Source: Kineococcus sp. TRM81007
GTDB taxonomy: Bacteria; Actinomycetota; Actinomycetes; Actinomycetales; Kineococcaceae
Reading direction: 5' to 3'
DNA length: 54,671 nucleotides
Assembly (NCBI RefSeq): GCF_022669155.1
Contig: NZ_JALBVB010000053.1
Coordinates: forward strand, 57,835 to 112,505
A program made the translations under genes and the position numbers. A model generated the notes under the pieces. The model did not search any database and was not told where the DNA came from. It saw nothing but the letters and a program-made list of their open reading frames with translations. Shown here piece after piece: positions 43,838 to 52,957 of the stretch (position 1 is its first letter; each line of letters opens with the position of its first letter).

Positions 43838-44911
43838 TCAGCCGGCCACGGGCTCCGGACCCGCCGTCCGGGCCTCCGTCCGGTCCGCCGCGGGGACCGG
43901 CAGGTCCAGGCAGCCGCACTGCGGGTGCGGTGACCACCGCCGCTGCTGCACCACGCCCTCGGGCAGCAGCAGTTCCAGCGTCGCGCCGAGCGCGGCGGGC
44001 CGGCCCCCGTCCAGGTGCGTGAGCACCTGCAGGGCGGCCAGGCCCGCCAGCGCCGACGCGGTCGCGGTCTCCTCGGCGACCGCGGGAACCCGTGTGAACC
44101 GGTCCCGCACGCCGGGCCAGCCGGCGTCGGCGTCGGTGCGGTGCAGGTCCAGGCAGCGCAGGCACGGCGTGGTGCCCGGCAGGACGAGCGGACCCACGAG
44201 CGCGTCGGTGTCGCGCAGCACCACCGACAGGTGCGGCACCCCCTCGGCCACCAGGCCGTCCGCGGCCACCGCGTCGGCGGCGTGGTGGTCCACGAGCACC
44301 ACGAGGTCCGCGCCGTCGGGGTCCCCCCGGCCGGCCGGGCCCTGCGGCAGGAGCTGCTGCGCCACCCGCCGGGCGCGGCGCTGCGCCGCGGCGCCCCGCG
44401 GTTCGCCCGTCCCCCCGGGTCGCTCACCCGTCCAGGAGCGGTCCCCGGCCACCACGGGAGCCGGGTCCTCGGCCACCAGGCCACCCACACCCGCGGCCGC
44501 CAGCGCGGACAGCAGGGCCGCCCCCGTGCGCCCGCAGCCGACGACCGCCACCGCTGCCGCTCGCCGGCCCGCCAGTCGCTCCGGTGCGGCAGGGCCTCGC
44601 GGGTCGTAGGCGGCCCACGCCGCGGCGTCCGGGCCCCAGGCCGCGGTCGCCGGCGCGGTCGCCACCGCCTGCGCGCCGGAGCGCACCCGCCCCGCCGGGA
44701 CGGCGCCGACGGCGACGAGGTCGTCGAGCACCCGCTGGGTGCGCCGCACCACGGCGCCGGTGCCCCCGGGGGCCAGCAGCGCCGCCAGGTCGGCCTCCGC
44801 GAACGGGCCGGCGACGCTGCCGCTGCGCGGGGAGGAGCCGACCTGCAGCCGCCCACCGGGGCGGCGGGCGAGGGGGAGGCCGTGCGGACTGCTGACGGGA
44901 ACCGGTGCCAC
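43838..44911 (-). CDS. E1/ThiF-like adenylyltransferase-fold protein (TOMM-type annotation)
   Basis: 357 residues. The N-terminal winged-helix-like part (FAEADLAALLAPGGTGAVVRRTQRVLDDLVAVGAV) is followed by a Rossmann loop VAVVGCGRTGAALLSALAAAGVGGL, ADLVVLVDHHAADAV and paired zinc cysteines (CLRC in TTPCLRCLDLHRTD, and CGC near the C-terminus). Such proteins are often labelled TOMM leader-binding or MoeB-like. No YcaO cyclodehydratase, dehydrogenase or precursor peptide is nearby, so a RiPP role is not supported. A homologue beside whiB7 appears conserved in actinobacteria. GTG start with GGGCAGGGTGAG upstream. Confidence 0.7.
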   Translation of the reverse strand: MAPVPVSSPHGLPLARRPGGRLQVGSSPRSGSVAGPFAEADLAALLAPGGTGAVVRRTQRVLDDLVAVGAVPAGRVRSGAQAVATAPATAAWGPDAAAWAAYDPRGPAAPERLAGRRAAAVAVVGCGRTGAALLSALAAAGVGGLVAEDPAPVVAGDRSWTGERPGGTGEPRGAAAQRRARRVAQQLLPQGPAGRGDPDGADLVVLVDHHAADAVAADGLVAEGVPHLSVVLRDTDALVGPLVLPGTTPCLRCLDLHRTDADAGWPGVRDRFTRVPAVAEETATASALAGLAALQVLTHLDGGRPAALGATLELLLPEGVVQQRRWSPHPQCGCLDLPVPAADRTEARTAGPEPVAG

Positions 44912-45060
44912 GCGCTCACCCTGCCCCAGCGCGCGCAGCGCGCTGCGACGTCGTCCACAGGCGCCCGTCCCGGCGCGTTCCCGCACCCGGCCCGCGCCCG
45001 ACCGGTGCCCGCCGGCCCGCGCTGGGGCGAGGCCGGGGCAAGGCCGGGGCGCGGTGCGCC

Positions 45061-45219
45061 TCAGGAGGCCTTGCCGAGGATGCGGTTGAGGTTCGTCCCG
45101 CACACGGGGCACTGCCCCTTGGCCATGCGGCGGCCGTTGGTCTCCACGACCTGCCCCTCGGCCTGCCGCTTCTCCTTGCACTTCACGCAGTAGAACTCGC
45201 CCTGGTAGGTGTCGGCCAC
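45061..45219 (-). CDS. DUF5679 zinc-ribbon small protein
   Basis: 52 residues: YCVKCKEKRQAEG and GQCPVCGTNLNRILGK form a two-knuckle CxxC...CxxC zinc ribbon with a basic C-terminus. This matches DUF5679, a short actinobacterial family of unknown role, probably nucleic-acid or protein binding. GAGGAGG six nt before GTG 45219 decides the start. About 150 nt before the ThiF-like gene, same strand. The 183 nt to the divergent metallopeptidase gene hold its promoter. Confidence 0.85.
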   Translation of the reverse strand: MADTYQGEFYCVKCKEKRQAEGQVVETNGRRMAKGQCPVCGTNLNRILGKAS

Positions 45220-45390
45220 GGTGCGCCTCCTCGGTGTCCGGGCGGCCACCGGGCTCTCCGGCGGCTCCCAGGGCATGGTGCCCCCAGCGAGCCCCCGCGG
45301 CGCGTCGGCGCTGGACACGCCCGGGCACGCCGGGGCGCGGGCGATAGCGGGGAGAGGACGCGACCCCTCCCCAGGACGGGGCGCGCACGG

Positions 45391-45396
45391 TACCTT
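45391..45396 (+). promoter_or_regulatory. -10 element of YgjP-like gene (leaderless)
   Basis: TACCTT ends 6 nt before GTG 45403, with no Shine-Dalgarno. Confidence 0.5.
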
Positions 45397-45402
45397 GCCC
45401 GG

Positions 45403-46104
45403 GTGGAGGCCGACCAGCCGGGGGCAGCCGACGGGGCCGTGGTCACGGTCGCCGGGGGGACCCGGGCTGCCGTCGAGCCGGTCGCGGGCGTCGACGTGCG
45501 CCGCAGCCGCCGCCGCTCGCGCACCGTGTCCGCCTACCGCGACGGCGACCGCACGGTGGTCCTCATCCCGGCCCGCTTCTCGCGCGCGGAGGAACGCGAG
45601 TGGGTCGAGCGGATGGTCTCCCGCCTGGACGCGGCCGACCGCCGCCGCAACCCCGGCGAGGAGGACCTGCTGGAGCGGGCGCAGGAACTCTCGCGCCGCC
45701 ACCTGGAGGCCCTGGCGCGGCCCGCGTCGGTGACGTGGGTGGACAACCAGCAGCACCGCTGGGGCTCGTGCACGCCCGCCGACGCCAGCATCCGCCTGTC
45801 CACGCGCCTGCAGGGCGTGCCCGGCTGGGTCCTCGACTACGTCCTGCTGCACGAGCTCGCGCACCTGATCGTGCCGACGCACTCGCGCGCGTTCTGGCGA
45901 CTGCTGGAGGAGTACCCGCGCACCGAGCGCGCCCGGGGCTTCCTGGCCGGCCTGGACCACGCGGCCGGTCTCGACCCCGACGCGGAGGCCGACGACGCGC
46001 CCGCCGCGGACGGCGCCCCGGGGGACGCCGCCGCTGCGGGCGGGCTGGGGGAGGGCGCGGACCACCCGGCCGGGAGGGCCGGTCCCGCCCGCAGCACCGG
46101 CTGA
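45403..46104 (+). CDS. YgjP-like (WLM-related) zinc metallopeptidase
   Basis: 233 residues. The core has RRSRRRSRTVSAYRDGDRTVVLIP, WVDNQQHRWGSCTPADASIRLS (the RWGSC phrase of the YgjP family), and the zinc motif VLLHELAHLIVPTHSRAFWRLL, i.e. HELAH with a third His in HSRAFW. Substrates of this family are unknown. The C-terminal 50 residues are Ala/Asp/Gly-rich. No signal peptide. The start is chosen from the -10 hexamer 6 nt upstream. It converges with the DUF2342 gene, 34 nt away. Confidence 0.85.
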   Translation: MEADQPGAADGAVVTVAGGTRAAVEPVAGVDVRRSRRRSRTVSAYRDGDRTVVLIPARFSRAEEREWVERMVSRLDAADRRRNPGEEDLLERAQELSRRHLEALARPASVTWVDNQQHRWGSCTPADASIRLSTRLQGVPGWVLDYVLLHELAHLIVPTHSRAFWRLLEEYPRTERARGFLAGLDHAAGLDPDAEADDAPAADGAPGDAAAAGGLGEGADHPAGRAGPARSTG

Positions 46105-46138
46105 CGGCCGGACCGGCCCCTCCCCGCAGGGCCCCGGA

Positions 46139-47698
46139 TCAGCCCTCGCGGGGTTCGCCGCCGGGTTCGCCGCCGGGCTCCTCGCCGCTGGGGCCGTCCA
46201 GCAGGTCGCGCAGCGCGGCGTCCATCTCGTCCTCGTCCCGGCGCGGTCCGCCGCTGAGGCGGCGCTCGACGAACCCGGCGACGTCGTCGAGGTCCTCGGC
46301 CGTCGGCAGGAGGTCGGGGTGGTCCCACACCGCGTCGCGGGCCGCGCGGTCGCCGCGCGCCAGCAGCTGCTCCCACAGCGCGGCCGCCTCCCGGGCGCGG
46401 CGCGGGCGCAGCTCCAGGCCGACCAGCACCGCGAAGGCGTGCTCGGCGGGACCACCGGTGGCGCGGCGCCGGCGCACGGTCTCGCGCAGCGCCGCCGCGT
46501 GCGGCAGGACGCGACCGGCGGCCTCGTCGGTGACGTGGTCCACCCAGCCCTCCACCAGGGCCAGCGCCGTCTCCAGCCGCACGAGGGCGACCTTCTGCGC
46601 GGGGGTGCTCTCCGGTTCGAAGATGCCCGACCCGAGGGCCTCCTGCAGCGACTCCGGGTTCGCGGGGTCCACCGAGCGGGCGGCCTCCGCGATGCGCTCG
46701 GCGTCCACGGAGATGCCGCGGGCGAAGGACTCCACGCTGCCCAGCAGGTGCGAGCGCAGCCACGGCACGTGCGCGAACAGCCGCTGGTGGGCGGCCTCGC
46801 GCAGCGCCAGGTAGCGGCGCACCTCGTCCAGCGGCACCTCCAGCCCCTCGGCGAAGGCGCTCACGCCCGCCGGCAGCAGCGCGGCGCGCCCGCCGGGGGC
46901 CAGCGGCAGCCCGATGTCGGTGGTGCTCAGGACCTCGCCGGCGAGGGTGCCGATCGCCTGCCCGACCTGCATGCCGAAGACGCCCCCACCGACCTGGCGC
47001 AGCATCGCGCCCGCCGAGCCGAGCATCGCCGCCATCTCCGGCGGGGCCTGCGCGGCCATCGCCTCGCCCATGGCGTTCGCCACGTTCGTGGCCACGGGCT
47101 CCACGAGCTGGCGCCACACCGGCATGGTGCGCTCGACCCAGTCGGCGCGGCTCCACGCCTCGGGCGTGGTGGGGGCCTGCTCGAGGTCGGTGACGCCGTC
47201 CAGCCACAGGTCCGCCACCCGCAGGGCGTCCTCGACGGCGCGGCGTTCCGCGTCGCCGGGGGTGGGGTCGCCGGCCTGCGCGGCGGCCTGCCGCGCCAGG
47301 TCGTGGGCGACGTCCCAGTTCACGGGCGCGTCGGAGGGCGTGGACAGGAACTTCTGCAGCTGCGCGAGCACCTGGCCCATGAGCGCCGGGTCCAGCGGGC
47401 CGTCGCCCAGGCCGGGGATCCCGCCGGGGAAGCCGCCGGGCAGCCCCGGGAACCCGCCGGCACCGGCGCCGCCCTGACCGCCGAGGCCGCCCAGGAGCGG
47501 GCCGAGCAGGTCCTCCAGGGGGTTGCCGCTGCCGCCCTGCCCGGGGGCCTTGCCGGGCGTCCCGGAGGGCCGGAAGCCGGGCTGGCCGTCCCCGCCCTGC
47601 TCGGGTTCGGCGCCGGAGGCGCCGCGCTCCTCGCCCTGGGTCTCGTCGTCCCGGCCGTCGTCGGGCCCCTGGGGGTCCTGGTCGCCTCGCTGGTCCAC
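46139..47698 (-). CDS. DUF2342 zinc-dependent metalloprotease-family protein
   Basis: 519 residues from GTG 47698. A Gly/Pro-rich disordered N-terminus (about 1-75) precedes the family core: NVANAMGEAMAAQAPPEMAAML, MQVGQAIGTLAGEVLS, LREAAHQRLFAHVPWLRSHLLG and LALVEGWVDHVTDEAAGRVLPHAAALRE. The family is called a zinc-dependent metalloprotease or putative hydrolase; a classical HExxH is not present, so activity is uncertain. GGAGGA 6-7 nt before GTG 47698 makes it a better start than the ATG 15 nt upstream. Divergent from the PDZ-Lon gene, as in mycobacteria (Rv3195/Rv3194c). Confidence 0.85.
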   Translation of the reverse strand: MDQRGDQDPQGPDDGRDDETQGEERGASGAEPEQGGDGQPGFRPSGTPGKAPGQGGSGNPLEDLLGPLLGGLGGQGGAGAGGFPGLPGGFPGGIPGLGDGPLDPALMGQVLAQLQKFLSTPSDAPVNWDVAHDLARQAAAQAGDPTPGDAERRAVEDALRVADLWLDGVTDLEQAPTTPEAWSRADWVERTMPVWRQLVEPVATNVANAMGEAMAAQAPPEMAAMLGSAGAMLRQVGGGVFGMQVGQAIGTLAGEVLSTTDIGLPLAPGGRAALLPAGVSAFAEGLEVPLDEVRRYLALREAAHQRLFAHVPWLRSHLLGSVESFARGISVDAERIAEAARSVDPANPESLQEALGSGIFEPESTPAQKVALVRLETALALVEGWVDHVTDEAAGRVLPHAAALRETVRRRRATGGPAEHAFAVLVGLELRPRRAREAAALWEQLLARGDRAARDAVWDHPDLLPTAEDLDDVAGFVERRLSGGPRRDEDEMDAALRDLLDGPSGEEPGGEPGGEPREG

Positions 47699-47846
47699 GG
47701 TGATCCTCCGCATCGTCCGCCGGGTGCGGACCCATTCTGGCCCTCCCTCGGGGACAGCGACGAGCGGCCGCCCGGCGTGGTTCCGCCCGCACCCCCGTGA
47801 TCGCCCCCGGCGAACGCGCGGCGGGGCCCGCGGCCGGCGGGGCCCG

Positions 47847-47852
47847 TAGGGT
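47847..47852 (+). promoter_or_regulatory. -10 element of PDZ-Lon gene (leaderless)
   Basis: TAGGGT ends 6 nt before GTG 47859. Confidence 0.5.
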
Positions 47853-47858
47853 GCTCGC

Positions 47859-49025
47859 GTGCCACCCGCGACGTCGCCCGAGCCCGAGCCCGAGCCGGGC
47901 GGGGTGGGCGCGGAGCGTCGCGGCGCCTCCCCGCGCGGGGTGCTGCTGGCGGTGTCGTCCTTCTGCGCGGTGGCGCTGGTGGCGCTGGTGGGCGTGCTCG
48001 AGGTGCCGTACGTCAGCCTCAGCCCCGGCCCGGTGCGCGACGTGCTCCCCGCGGCAGGCGAGCAGACCGGGGGGCAGGGCGGGGCGCAGGGGGACGAGCA
48101 GGTCCTCGTCGAGGTCTCCGGGGCGCCGACGTACCCGACCGACGGCAGCCTGGACCTGACGACGGTGTCGCTGCGCGGCGGGCCCGGTCTGGAGCAGTCG
48201 CTGTGGGAGGCGCTCGTGGCCTGGCGCGACCCGGACGTGTCCGTGGTGCCCCGGGAGCTCTACTACTCCCCGCGCACGACGCGGGAGGAGGCGGACGCCG
48301 CCAGCGCCGCCGAGATGGCCGGTTCGCAGGAGGCGGCGGAGGTCGCCGCCCTCACCGAGCTGGGCATCGACGTGACCGCGAGGACCACCCGCCGCGTGCA
48401 GGAGGTCGCCCCGGCCGCCCCGGCCGCCGGCGTGCTGCGCCCCGGCGACGTCGTCACCTCCGTGGACGGTGCCGAGGTGACGGACTTCGAGGCGCTGAAG
48501 GCGGCGGTGAGCGCGCTGCCCGCGGGCGCGGAGGTCCGCCTGGGGATCACGCGCGGCGGCGAGCCGCGCGAGGTCACCACCAGCACCTACGCCCCCGAGG
48601 GGGAGACGCTGCTGGGGATCGTGCCGGACGTCGAGTACGACTCCCCGGTCGAGGTGGACATCGCCATCGAGGACATCGGCGGGCCCAGCGCGGGCACGGT
48701 GTTCGCTCTGGCGGTGGTGGACCTGCTCACCCCGGGTGCCCTGACCGGTGGCGAGCACGTCGCCGGGACGGGGGCGATCCGCGCGGACGGCACGGTCCTG
48801 CCGATCGGCGGCCTGCGCCAGAAGGTGGTCGGGGCGCAGCGCGCCGGGGCGGAGTGGTTCCTGGCGCCGGCCCAGGAGTGCGGGGAGGTCGCCGGTGTCG
48901 CGCCCGAGGGGATCACCGTGGTGGGCGTGCGCACGCTGCACGAGGCCCGCACCGCGGTGGAGGCCATCGGTGAGGGCCGGGGCGCCGAGGTGGCCACCTG
49001 CGCGCAGATCGCCACCGCCGGCTGA
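47859..49025 (+). CDS. Membrane-anchored PDZ and Lon-like (S16) protease
   Basis: 388 residues. One N-terminal membrane helix (GVLLAVSSFCAVALVALVGVL, about 29-49) is followed by an outside region ending in PYVSLSPGPVRDVLP, a PDZ domain (AAGVLRPGDVVTSVDGAEV) and a Lon-type proteolytic domain without ATPase. The catalytic Ser is in DIGGPSAGTVFAL and the Lys in GGLRQKVVGAQRAGA. Members are thought to act on envelope proteins without ATP. Leaderless start. The same gene next to DUF2342 and UPF0182 is found in mycobacteria. Confidence 0.92.
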   Translation: MPPATSPEPEPEPGGVGAERRGASPRGVLLAVSSFCAVALVALVGVLEVPYVSLSPGPVRDVLPAAGEQTGGQGGAQGDEQVLVEVSGAPTYPTDGSLDLTTVSLRGGPGLEQSLWEALVAWRDPDVSVVPRELYYSPRTTREEADAASAAEMAGSQEAAEVAALTELGIDVTARTTRRVQEVAPAAPAAGVLRPGDVVTSVDGAEVTDFEALKAAVSALPAGAEVRLGITRGGEPREVTTSTYAPEGETLLGIVPDVEYDSPVEVDIAIEDIGGPSAGTVFALAVVDLLTPGALTGGEHVAGTGAIRADGTVLPIGGLRQKVVGAQRAGAEWFLAPAQECGEVAGVAPEGITVVGVRTLHEARTAVEAIGEGRGAEVATCAQIATAG

Positions 49026-49040
49026 CCCCCCGCCCCGGCC

Positions 49041-49622
49041 TCACTCCTGCAGGGTCGCCTGCAGGGCGCTGACCAGCCCGGGCACCAGGTCGGCGCCGGT
49101 GGCGACCTCGCCGTCGGAGTCCTTCGAGCGCGAGCGCACGGCGCACTCGTGGCTGCCGTCGCGCAGCACGCCGACGGCGATGCGCACGTCCTCGGCCAGC
49201 GGGTGCGCGGCCAGCGCGGTCGCGCGGGCCTCGTCGTCGGCCGGGGTCGCGGCGCGCACCTCGGTCTCGGCGTCCGGCGGCACGAGGATGCGCTCGACGA
49301 CCAGCGCGGCACCGTCGACGCCGTGCGGCCAGGCGAGCTGGCCGAGGAGCTCGTCGAGGTCGGTGACGTCGGGCAGGCCGTCCTGCTCCACGGAGGTCAG
49401 GTGCCCGGTGTCGGCGCGCGCCTCGGCCACGACGTTCTCGGGCAGGCGCTGGGCGAGCTGCGGGTCGCGCTCGAGCGCGTCGGCGGTGCGGACGAGGGCG
49501 AACAGTCGCAGCGGTGCACCCCACCCGTCGGTGGCCACGTAGCGCTCGATCTCGGCGACGGTGCGCCACAGGGAGCTGGATGCCGGGGCGGGTGCGGTGG
49601 TGGGCGGGACGGGCTCGTTCAC
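49041..49622 (-). CDS. PPA1309-family protein (hypothetical)
   Basis: 193 residues. VAEIERYVATDGWGAPLRLFALVRTADALERDPQLA and LDELLGQLAWPHGVDGAALVVERILVPPDAE match the PPA1309 family of actinobacteria, whose role is unknown. No signal peptide or membrane segment. The GTG start at 49622 has CACCAT 7 nt upstream on the minus strand (leaderless-like), with nothing resembling a ribosome binding site. Divergent from the UPF0182 gene with a 193-nt gap in which I see no other gene. Confidence 0.8.
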   Translation of the reverse strand: MNEPVPPTTAPAPASSSLWRTVAEIERYVATDGWGAPLRLFALVRTADALERDPQLAQRLPENVVAEARADTGHLTSVEQDGLPDVTDLDELLGQLAWPHGVDGAALVVERILVPPDAETEVRAATPADDEARATALAAHPLAEDVRIAVGVLRDGSHECAVRSRSKDSDGEVATGADLVPGLVSALQATLQE

Positions 49623-49815
49623 GGCCCCGATGGTGGCACGCCCCCCGGTGCGCCCGGCCACCGCGCGCGCGTCCGGGGAACGCCGTACCCCCACCGGGGG
49701 ACGGGCGGCCGAGGGGTGCGCGAGGGGGCCGTGCGGGGCCGCCGGGCGGGGCGAACGGTGACGGTCAGGTGACGTTCCGCACGTCCGGGCACCCGGTCGG
49801 CCGTCCGCGCGTTGC

Positions 49816-52800
49816 GTGGTCGTGAGCTTTCCTTCTCGCCGCCCCCCGCGGCCGGTGCTGCGACGTCGACGTCGCGGTGCAGCGCTGCCCACGGTGCTCG
49901 TCCTGGCCGGCCTCGTCGTGGCCGTCGTCATCGGTGCCCGCATCGCCACCGACGTGTGGTGGTTCAGCCAGCTCGGCTTCCTGCCCACGTTCACCACGAA
50001 GCTGTGGCTGCAGCTGGCGCTCTTCGCGGTGGGTGCGCTGCTGCTCGGCGCGGCCGTGGCCGTGTCGCTGACGATCGGCTACCGCACCCGGCCGGTGTAC
50101 GCGCCGATCTCCACCGAGCAGGCGGGCCTGGACCGCTACCGCGAGTCGCTGGAGCCGCTGCGGCGCCTCGTCGTGGTGGTGCTCTCGGTGGCCGCGGCCC
50201 TGTTCGGCGGCTCCGTGGCGATGAGCCGCTGGGAGTCGCTGCTGCTGTGGTGGAACCGCACCTCCTTCGGTGAGCAGGACGCGCAGTTCGGTCTCGACCA
50301 GGGCTTCTACGTCTTCACGCTGCCGTGGCTGGCCTTCGTCGTGAGCTTCCTGTCGGCGGCGGTGGTGCTGGCCGGCCTGGCGGCGCTGGCGACCCACTAC
50401 CTGTACGGCGGCCTGCGGCTGGCCGGCGGCGGGCCGCGCACGACCCGTGAGGCCCGGATCCACCTGGCGGTGCTCGCGGCGCTGTTCCTGCTGCTGCGCG
50501 GCGCGGGCTACTGGCTGGACCGCTACGAGGTCATGGTCAGCGAGTCGAGCAACATCCGCATCGACGACGTCGTGGGTCCCTCCTACACGGAGGTGCACGC
50601 GGTCCTGCCGGCCAGGGCGATCCTGGCGATCATCGCGGTGGTCGTGGCGCTGCTGTTCGTGGCGGCGGCGGCGGGCGCCTCCTGGCGGCTGCCGGCCATC
50701 GGCACCGGCCTGCTGGTGGTCAGTGCGATCGCGGTCGGCGGCATCTACCCGTGGGCGGTGCAGCGCTTCCAGGTCAACCCCAACCGGCAGGCGCTGGAGG
50801 CCGAGTTCGTCGGCAGGAACATCGAGGCCACCCGTGACGCCTACGACCTCGCGGACACGGAGACCACCGACTACCAGCCCGACACGACCGTGACGCCCGG
50901 CCAGTTGCAGCGGGACGCCGAGACCATCCCCGGCATCCGCCTGCTGGACCCCAACGTCGTGTCCACGGCGTTCCGCCAGACCCAGGGGCAGCGCAACTAC
51001 TACGCCTTCCCCGACCCGCTGGACGTGGACCGCTACCGGCTCGACGAGGACGGCAGCACCCAGGACACCGTGATCGCCGCCCGTGAGCTGAACCTCGACG
51101 GCCTGAGCGACTCGCAGCGCACCTGGGTCAACCTGCACACCGTCTACACCCACGGCTACGGCGTCGTCGCGGCCCGCGGCAACGAGCGCGCCCCCGACGG
51201 CCGCCCGTCGTACTTCGAGGCCAACATCCCCTCGACGGGTGAGCTGGGCGAGTACGAGCCGCGCATCTACTTCGGCGAGCAGACGGACACGTACTCGATC
51301 GTCGGCGGCGGCGACCCGGTGGAGATCGACTACCCGGACAACTCCCCGGAGGGGTACGCCCGCACCACCTACACCGGTGAGGGCGGCGTGCCGGTGGGCG
51401 GGCTGCTGCGCAAGGCGGTCTACGCCCTGAAGTTCGCCGACCAGAACATCCTGCTGTCCGACCAGGTCAACCCGGACTCGCGCATCCTGTACGACCGCAC
51501 CCCGCGCGAGCGCGTGGAGAAGGTCGCGCCCTGGCTGACCCTGGACGGCGACGCCTACCCGGCCGTCGTGGACGGGCGGGTCCTGTGGATCCTCGACGCC
51601 TACACCACGTCCGCGTCCTTCCCCTACTCCTCGACGACCCGGCTGGGCGAGGTGACGGTGGACTCCCTGACGCAGACGCAGAGCGTGCAGGCGCTGCAGG
51701 ACCGCACGGTGAACTACGTGCGCAACTCGGTGAAGGCGACCGTGGACGCCTACTCGGGCGAGGTGACGCTGTACGAGTGGGACGACACCGACCCGGTGCT
51801 CCAGGCGTGGATGGGTGCGTTCCCCGGCGCGGTGGAGCCGCTGTCGGAGATCAGCGCTTCCCTGATGGCCCACCTGCGCTACCCGCAGGACATGTTCAAG
51901 GTGCAGCGCGAGGTGCTGGCGCGCTACCACGTCACCGACCCGCGCTCCTTCCTCACGGGGCAGGACTTCTGGGAGGTGCCGGCCGACCCGACCTCCGAGG
52001 TGCAGCAGGGCCAGCAGCGCCCGGCGCAGCCGCCGTACTACCTGACCCTGGAGATGCCCGGTCAGGACGACCCGGCGTTCAGCCTCACCACCACGTACGT
52101 GCCGACGTCCAACAACCGCGGCGCGAGCAGCCAGATCATCACCGGCTTCGCGGCGGTGGACTCCGACGCGGGCACCACGGCGGGGGAGAAGAGCGAGGGC
52201 TACGGCACGATCCGCCTGCTGGAGCTGCCGCAGTCGTCGGTCATCGCCGGCCCGGTGCAGATCCAGAACGACATCCAGTCCAACGCGGCGGTCGCCGAGC
52301 AGGTGCGCCTGCTGAGCCTCGGCCAGGGCTCGGAGGTCATCTACGGCAACCTGCTGACGCTGCCCGTGGGCGGCGGGCTGCTGTACGTGGAGCCGATCTA
52401 CGCGCGCAGCACCGGCGACAACTCCTTCCCCCAGCTGCGCAAGGTGGTGGCGGTGTTCGGCGACCAGATCGCCATCGCCGACACGCTGGACGCGGCGCTG
52501 GACGACGTGTTCGGCGGGGACTCCGGCGCGACCGCCGGTGACGAGGGCGTCGCGCCCGTCGACGAGACACCCGCGCAGGACGGCGGCCCGTCGCCGGAGC
52601 CGACGCCCAGCCCGTCGCCGGGCGCCCCGGCGCCGGTGGACGGCGACCCGCAGGCGCAGCTGCAGGCGGCGCTGACCCAGGCGCGCGAGGCGATCGAGGC
52701 GTCGGCGGCGGCACTGGCGCAGCAGGACTTCGCGGCGTACGGCGAGGCGCAGGACCGCCTGCGGGCGGCGGTGGAGGCGGCCACGGCCGCGCAGGAGGCG

Positions 52801-52866
52801 CTGGAGCAGAACGCCTCCGGCGCCGCGCAGGACCCGGCGACGCTCGGCGAGGAGCCCGCCTCCTGA
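49816..52866 (+). CDS. UPF0182-family large membrane protein
   Basis: 1016 residues. Seven hydrophobic helices occupy the first 310 residues (e.g. VLVLAGLVVAVVIGARIATDVWWF and WLAFVVSFLSAAVVLAGLAAL). A large, probably extracellular domain follows with family phrases VNPNRQALEAEFVGRNIEATRDAYDL, RTWVNLHTVYTHGYGVVAA, MAHLRYPQDMFKVQREVLARYH and GNLLTLPVGGGLLYVEPIYA. A Pro/Ser-rich linker and an Ala/Gln helix end it. Function unknown, conserved in actinobacteria and cyanobacteria. The start is uncertain: GTG 49816 or GTG 49822, neither with a clear binding site. Confidence 0.9.
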   Translation: MVVSFPSRRPPRPVLRRRRRGAALPTVLVLAGLVVAVVIGARIATDVWWFSQLGFLPTFTTKLWLQLALFAVGALLLGAAVAVSLTIGYRTRPVYAPISTEQAGLDRYRESLEPLRRLVVVVLSVAAALFGGSVAMSRWESLLLWWNRTSFGEQDAQFGLDQGFYVFTLPWLAFVVSFLSAAVVLAGLAALATHYLYGGLRLAGGGPRTTREARIHLAVLAALFLLLRGAGYWLDRYEVMVSESSNIRIDDVVGPSYTEVHAVLPARAILAIIAVVVALLFVAAAAGASWRLPAIGTGLLVVSAIAVGGIYPWAVQRFQVNPNRQALEAEFVGRNIEATRDAYDLADTETTDYQPDTTVTPGQLQRDAETIPGIRLLDPNVVSTAFRQTQGQRNYYAFPDPLDVDRYRLDEDGSTQDTVIAARELNLDGLSDSQRTWVNLHTVYTHGYGVVAARGNERAPDGRPSYFEANIPSTGELGEYEPRIYFGEQTDTYSIVGGGDPVEIDYPDNSPEGYARTTYTGEGGVPVGGLLRKAVYALKFADQNILLSDQVNPDSRILYDRTPRERVEKVAPWLTLDGDAYPAVVDGRVLWILDAYTTSASFPYSSTTRLGEVTVDSLTQTQSVQALQDRTVNYVRNSVKATVDAYSGEVTLYEWDDTDPVLQAWMGAFPGAVEPLSEISASLMAHLRYPQDMFKVQREVLARYHVTDPRSFLTGQDFWEVPADPTSEVQQGQQRPAQPPYYLTLEMPGQDDPAFSLTTTYVPTSNNRGASSQIITGFAAVDSDAGTTAGEKSEGYGTIRLLELPQSSVIAGPVQIQNDIQSNAAVAEQVRLLSLGQGSEVIYGNLLTLPVGGGLLYVEPIYARSTGDNSFPQLRKVVAVFGDQIAIADTLDAALDDVFGGDSGATAGDEGVAPVDETPAQDGGPSPEPTPSPSPGAPAPVDGDPQAQLQAALTQAREAIEASAAALAQQDFAAYGEAQDRLRAAVEAATAAQEALEQNASGAAQDPATLGEEPAS

Positions 52867-52872
52867 CGTGCC

Positions 52873-52904
52873 GGCGGGCCCGGATCGGCAGGTCCGGGCC
52901 CGCC
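52873..52904 (+). terminator. Terminator after UPF0182 gene
   Basis: A perfect 12-bp stem (GGCGGGCCCGGA / TCCGGGCCCGCC) with an 8-nt loop, 7 nt after the stop codon. Confidence 0.7.
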
Positions 52905-52957
52905 GTGTCACCTCGATTTGGCTCGGCGTCCACGGTGACGTAAGCTCGTCTCATCGA

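Noticed and set aside
43838-45219. RiPP (TOMM) biosynthetic cluster around the ThiF-like gene
   Set aside because: No YcaO, dehydrogenase, transporter or precursor peptide. The small neighbours are a zinc ribbon and a basic helix, neither with a leader-core layout.
49765-52911. A 1048-codon open frame opposite the UPF0182 gene
   Set aside because: Composition (Arg/Val/Gln/His runs) is that of a frame shadow, while the plus-strand protein has membrane helices and family motifs.
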